The position numbers were made by a program, and so were the translations under genes. Shown here in pieces: positions 60,405-64,000 of a stretch of 64,000 nt of DNA. The first letter of the stretch is position 1, and every line of letters starts with the position of its first letter. The notes below the pieces were generated by a model. The model worked only from the letters and a program-made list of their open reading frames with translations, was not told the DNA's origin and searched no databases. Source of the stretch: Whitmania pigra (lineage: Eukaryota > Annelida > Clitellata > Hirudinida > Haemopidae); contig JAJTWR010000059.1 of the NCBI GenBank assembly GCA_021613335.1, positions 167,501 to 231,500 on the forward strand, given 5' to 3'.

Positions 60405-61840
60405 AGACCAAAAACGTTTAAATGCTATGAGAGCTATATCAGGTAACACCTGGGGAGCCAGTAAAATCAGTCTTCTACAAGTCTATAGAGCCATTATAAG
60501 ATCGATATTGGATTACGGTTGCGAAGCGTTTGACCTAGCGGAAAAAAACGATAAAGAAAATCTATGATGGCATACAATCACAAGCGCTAGCAATATGCTG
60601 TGGAAGCATGAAAGGCACTAGCGTCTCAAGCCTACAAATAGAATGTGGAGAACTCCCTCTTGACCTTAGAAGAAAGCAATTCATCATCAATCATGCCACC
60701 AAATCAATAGCCACACCTACCAACCCCACAAAAGAATACTATTTTCCAGAAAACAAAAAAAGAACCAAAACTCAAATTAGACTAAGCCAAATCAAAGGAA
60801 ACTCAGCTCCACACGAAATCGTAGAAAAACAAATTCCACCCAACTTGATTAGATGCATCACAACAAGAAAATCCTCCAATTCCAAAAGACCCCCGTGGAT
60901 ACTTAAATGTCCCAAGATTGATAAAACCAACCTCACAACCCCAGCCGAAAACCCACTTAGGATGCTAATAGCCAAAGAAATGATTGAAGATCTTCATGAA
61001 AATCTTCTCTGCTACACAGATGCATCAAAAATTGAAGATAGGGCGGGAATAGGTATATACATTCCAAAAAATAAAAAAGAAATTAGCATCCGAACCTCAT
61101 CTCACAGTAGCATATGTTCGACCGAAATGGCTGCAATAGATTTATGTCTCCAATTTCTCAGGCAACAATCTTCGAAACTCAAGACTTTTATTCGAAGTGA
61201 TTCGCTAAGCTCAATTGGAAGTCTAGAGGACAGAAACAATGCCTATACCGACAATGTCGTTCATAGAATTCTATCGCTAATTTCGGATATACAAGAGGCA
61301 GGAGGAGATGTTACACTAGTTTGGGTTCCTGCACACGTAGGGATTCCAGGCAACGAAAAGGCGGATAAATTAGCAAAAGCAGCCACCATTAAACAAATCG
61401 AACACATCATACCGACATCTACTATGGATGTTAAAAGAATTATAAATCAGAACATAATCAAAGAATGGCAGCAGAGATGGAATGAGAACCATGAAAGTAG
61501 ACACTACCATGAAATAGTGGATAAAGTAGAAAAACGAGGCAAATTCCAATGTCTATCAAGAAAGAAGGAGATTTTAATCTCTTGACTCAGGCTTGGGAAA
61601 TGCGCCCTGAACAAATATCTACATAAACTAAGAAGACACGACAACGGAAAATGCAACACATGCCCTCAAAAGGCTGAAACTATAACACATTTTCTTTTAG
61701 AATGTCCAGATCAAGCAAAACTAAGGCGAACTCTAAAAACAGAAAGAGGAACGACAACAATGAAGCAGATGCTCAACGACCCCGGAAGTTTGAACATTAT
61801 ATACAAATGGACAATCGAAAACCGCAGAAGCTTAATATAG
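60405..61840 (+). pseudogene. I-clade-like non-LTR retrotransposon, 3' part with RNase H
   Basis: The end of the reverse transcriptase is readable across frame breaks (MRAISGNTWGASK, VYRAIIRSILDYGCEAFDLA, then GIQSQALAICCGSMKGTS). The frame 60608-61585 continues through a spacer into an RNase H domain: YTDASK (first Asp), STEMAAIDLCL (Glu), FIRSDSLSSI (Asp) and WVPAHVGIPGNEKAD (His/Asp). After a stop at about 61585, CALNKYLHKLRRHDNGKCN and THFLLECPD match the C-terminal Cys/His block. Stops and frameshifts make it dead. It ends about 70 bases before the U1 array. Confidence 0.85.
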
Positions 61841-62110
61841 CTTAAACATTATTATTATATATAATTATTTCCTTCATATTATTTTCATTTACCAGTCTAA
61901 ATCATCTCGTTATCGAACATGCAAAGCGTACTACATTTATGTACCTTGCTAAAAGTCGACAAAGGTGTTCTCTCCGAAGTAATAAATTTTTTAAATTATT
62001 TATCATGGAAATGAGATTTTTTCTAACATCAGGTTGCATTATGACATTGAAATCTTTTCTAAAAATGCCAATACCAAAGTCTAAATTTAGATATCTTAAC
62101 TTTATTTAAT

Positions 62111-62275
62111 GAACCGGGAAAAGCGCGAACGCATCTCCCTAAACACAAAAATGATGCGCCCGAGTTACATGCTTACATGTAATCGCAGGATTCAGCCAAC
62201 CCCGAGTGCAATGGGTTGGCCTCCGCCTGGGTGATTCGCCTTCGTGATCGCGTCTCACCTGCGCCAGGTAAGTTT
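62111..62275 (-). ncRNA. U1: U1 snRNA, unit 1
   Basis: Read from 62275 the RNA begins AAACTTACCTGGCGCAGG, carrying the ACTTACCTG that pairs with 5' splice sites. Stem-loop I has GATCACGAAGG (U1-70K site). Stem-loop II is GCCAACC closed on GGTTGGC with the loop ATTGCACTCG (U1A site). Stem-loop III is TTACATG-TAAG-CATGTAA. The Sm site is ATTTTTGTG and stem-loop IV is GGGAGATGCGTTCGCGC. All elements of a functional U1 are present. Confidence 0.96.
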
Positions 62276-62299
62276 GATCTAACATGCAACGTGTACTAC

Positions 62300-62333
62300 A
62301 TTTATGTACCTTGCTAAAAGTCGACAAAGGTGT
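62300..62333 (-). promoter_or_regulatory. Candidate proximal sequence element of a U1 unit
   Basis: On the minus strand CACCTTTGTCGACTTTTAGC lies at about -36 to -58 from the U1 5' end, the position of snRNA proximal sequence elements. GGTACATAAATG lies at about -25 to -36. Both recur unchanged in every complete spacer, including the diverged one before unit 3. Assignment is by position and conservation only. Confidence 0.5.
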
Positions 62334-62475
62334 TCTCTCCGAAGTAATAAATTTTTTAAATTATTTATCATGGAAATGAGATTTTTTCTAACATCAGTTT
62401 GCATTATGACATTGAAATCTTTTCTAAAAATGCCAATACCAAAGTCTAAATTTAGATATCTTAACTTTATTTAAT

Positions 62476-62640
62476 GAACCGGGAAAAGCGCGAACGCATC
62501 TCCCTAAACACAAAAATGATGCGCCCGAGTTACATGCTTACATGTAATCGCAGGATTCAGCCAACCCCGAGTGCAATGGGTTGGCCTCCGCCTGGGTGAT
62601 TCGCCTTCGTGATCGCGTCTCACCTGCGCCAGGTAAGTTT
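62476..62640 (-). ncRNA. U1: U1 snRNA, unit 2
   Basis: Same sequence as unit 1 as far as I can see over the 165-base gene, with all protein and Sm sites intact. Confidence 0.96.
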
Positions 62641-62840
62641 GATCTAACATGCAACGTGTACTACATTTATGTACCTTGCTAAAAGTCGACAAAGGTGTTC
62701 TCTCCGAAGTAATAAATTTTTTAAATTATTTATCATGGAAATGAGATTTTTTCTAACATCAGGTTGCATTATGACATTGAAATCTTTTCTAAAAATGCCA
62801 ATACCAAAGTCTAAATTTAGATATCTTAACTTTATTTAAT

Positions 62841-63005
62841 GAACCGGGAAAAGCGCGAACGCATCTCCCTAAACACAAAAATGATGCGCCCGAGTTACAT
62901 GCTTACATGTAATCGCAGGATTCAGCCAACCCCGAGTGCAATGGGTTGGCCTCCGCCTGGGTGATTCGCCTTCGTGATCGCGTCTCACCTGCGCCAGGTA
63001 AGTTT
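62841..63005 (-). ncRNA. U1: U1 snRNA, unit 3
   Basis: Same 165-base gene as unit 1. Its upstream spacer (63006-63205) is the most diverged in the array (for example an AGAAGTAATAAAA variant near 63072). Confidence 0.96.
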
Positions 63006-63205
63006 GATCGAACATGCAGCGCGTACAACATTAATGTACCTTGCTAAAAGTCGACAAAGGTGTTCTCTCCGAAGAAGTAATAAAATTTAAATTATTTATC
63101 ATGGAAATTAGATTTTTTTAACACCAGGTTGCATTATGACATTGAAATCTTTTCTAAAAATGCCAATACCAAAGTCTAAATTTAGATATCTTAACTTTAT
63201 TTAAT

Positions 63206-63371
63206 GAACCGGGAAAAGCGCGAACGCATCTCCCTCTAAACAAAAATGATGCGCCCGAGTTACATGCTTACATATAATCAGCAGGATTCAGCCAACCCCG
63301 AGTGCAATGGGTTGGCCTCCGCCTGGGTGATTCGCCTTCGTGATCGCGTCTCACCTGCGCCAGGTAAGTTT
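63206..63371 (-). ncRNA. U1: U1 snRNA, unit 4 (variant)
   Basis: Differs from unit 1 in three places: an extra base and one G-U wobble around stem-loop III (GCTGATTATATGTAAGC), and a changed segment after the Sm site (TTTTTGTTTAGAGGGAG). The 5' end, U1-70K and U1A sites are intact, so it may still function as a variant U1. Confidence 0.93.
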
Positions 63372-63571
63372 GATCTAACATGCAACGTGTACTACATTTA
63401 TGTACCTTGCTAAAAGTCGACAAAGGTGTTCTCTCCGAAGTAATAAATTTTTTAAATTATTTATCATGGAAATGAGATTTTTTCTAACATCAGGTTGCAT
63501 TATGATATTGAAATCTTTCTCTAAAAATGCCAATACCAAAGTCTAATTTAGATATCTTAACTTTATTTAAT

Positions 63572-63727
63572 GAACCGGGAAAAGCGCGAACGCATCCCCT
63601 AAACACAAAAATGATGCGCCCGAGTTACATGTAATCGCAGGATTCAGCCAACCCCGAGTGCAATGGGTTGGCCTCCGCCTGGGTGATTCGCCTTCGTGAT
63701 CGCGTCTCACCTGCGCCAGGTAAGTTT
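63572..63727 (-). pseudogene. U1: U1 snRNA, unit 5, stem-loop III deleted
   Basis: Only 156 bases: eight bases are missing from stem-loop III, leaving GATTACATGTAACTCG, a palindrome with no room for a loop. One further base is lost before stem-loop IV. The 5' end, stem-loops I and II and the Sm site remain. Probably a damaged copy. Confidence 0.8.
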
Positions 63728-63933
63728 GATCGAACATGCAACGCGTACTACATTTATGTACCTTGCTAAAAGTCGACAAAGGTGTTCTCTCCGAAGTAAT
63801 AAATTTTTTAAATTATTTATCATGGAAATGAGATTTTTTCTAACATCAGCTTGTATTAAGCCATTGAAATTGAAATCTTTTCTAAAAATGCCAATACCAA
63901 AGTCTAAATTTAGATATCTTAACTTTATTTAAT

Positions 63934-64000
63934 GAACCGGGAAAAGCGCGAACGCATCTCCCTAAACACAAAAATGATGCGCCCGAGTTACATGCTTACA
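63934..64000 (-). ncRNA. U1: U1 snRNA, unit 6, cut by the window end
   Basis: The 3' part only: stem-loop IV, Sm site and half of stem-loop III, identical to unit 1. The remainder lies beyond 64000. Confidence 0.93.

Larger units (their letters stand above)
61914..64000 (-). repeat. Tandem array of 365-bp U1 snRNA units
   Basis: The unit is a 165-base U1 gene plus a 200-base spacer. U1 5' ends fall at 62275, 62640, 63005, 63371 and 63727, giving periods of 365, 365, 366 and 356. The left edge (about 61914) consists of a spacer without its U1 gene; the array continues beyond 64000. Spacers are nearly identical, which points to concerted evolution. Confidence 0.95.

Noticed and set aside
62139..63779. 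Repeated 62-70-residue frames starting MSTFSKVHKC
   Set aside because: These are translations of the U1 promoter and snRNA sequence itself.

Overview
The window looks like nuclear DNA of an invertebrate animal. It is AT-rich, has short GT-AG introns, animal housekeeping genes and many degraded transposons, and carries tRNA genes, tRNA-derived SINEs and a tandem array of U1 snRNA genes. Gene content (RING/B-box/coiled-coil proteins with propeller tails, a fucolectin-type lectin, a CYP2-clan P450, a Shab-like K+ channel exon) fits a lophotrochozoan such as an annelid; that placement is inference.

Layout. 1-13 kb: triplet repeats, AT-rich DNA, a pogo-type non-autonomous element, one Kv2/Shab-like exon (4377-4825, -), a tRNA-derived SINE, and broken Merlin and Ulp1-peptidase relics. 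13-24 kb: a four-exon beta-1,3-glucuronyltransferase (+), a hAT relic, intronless TFIIS (-) with a partial copy beside it, intronless novel gene copy A (19038-20549, +), SF3B5 (-) and tRNA-Ile(UAU) with an intron. 24-36 kb: a two-exon TRIM/propeller gene (-), a UBE2K-like E2 (-), long AAT and GAT arrays, a secreted PAN-fucolectin gene (-) and YJU2 (-). 36-47 kb: copy B of the novel gene (36319-37857, -), initiator tRNA-Met, and a roughly 15-exon gene (40778-46489, -) whose first exon is a RING/B-box/coiled-coil module and whose later exons encode an intron-rich relative of copies A and B. 48-60 kb: a Tc1 relic, five-exon DNAJA (-), a hAT relic, five-exon P450 (+) and a second TRIM/propeller gene (+). 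60-64 kb: an I-type LINE end, then at least six U1 snRNA units (-) in a 365-bp tandem repeat running off the window.

The main discovery is the novel family I call domain X (not recognised by me). It occurs three times: as two near-identical intronless genes in inverted orientation, and as the C-terminal part of a TRIM-type gene split by about 14 introns. I traced exon by exon that the intron-containing copy aligns with the intronless ones and that splice phases agree at every junction except one. All three TRIM-type first exons end in a phase-1 intron at the same place; two continue into a beta-propeller exon and one into domain X, which suggests exon shuffling. The introns of the X gene also hold five different minisatellites.

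Functional grouping is loose, as expected for an animal genome: splicing components (U1 array, SF3B5, YJU2), ubiquitin-system proteins (three RING proteins, UBE2K-like) and general housekeeping genes. I see no operon-like organisation.
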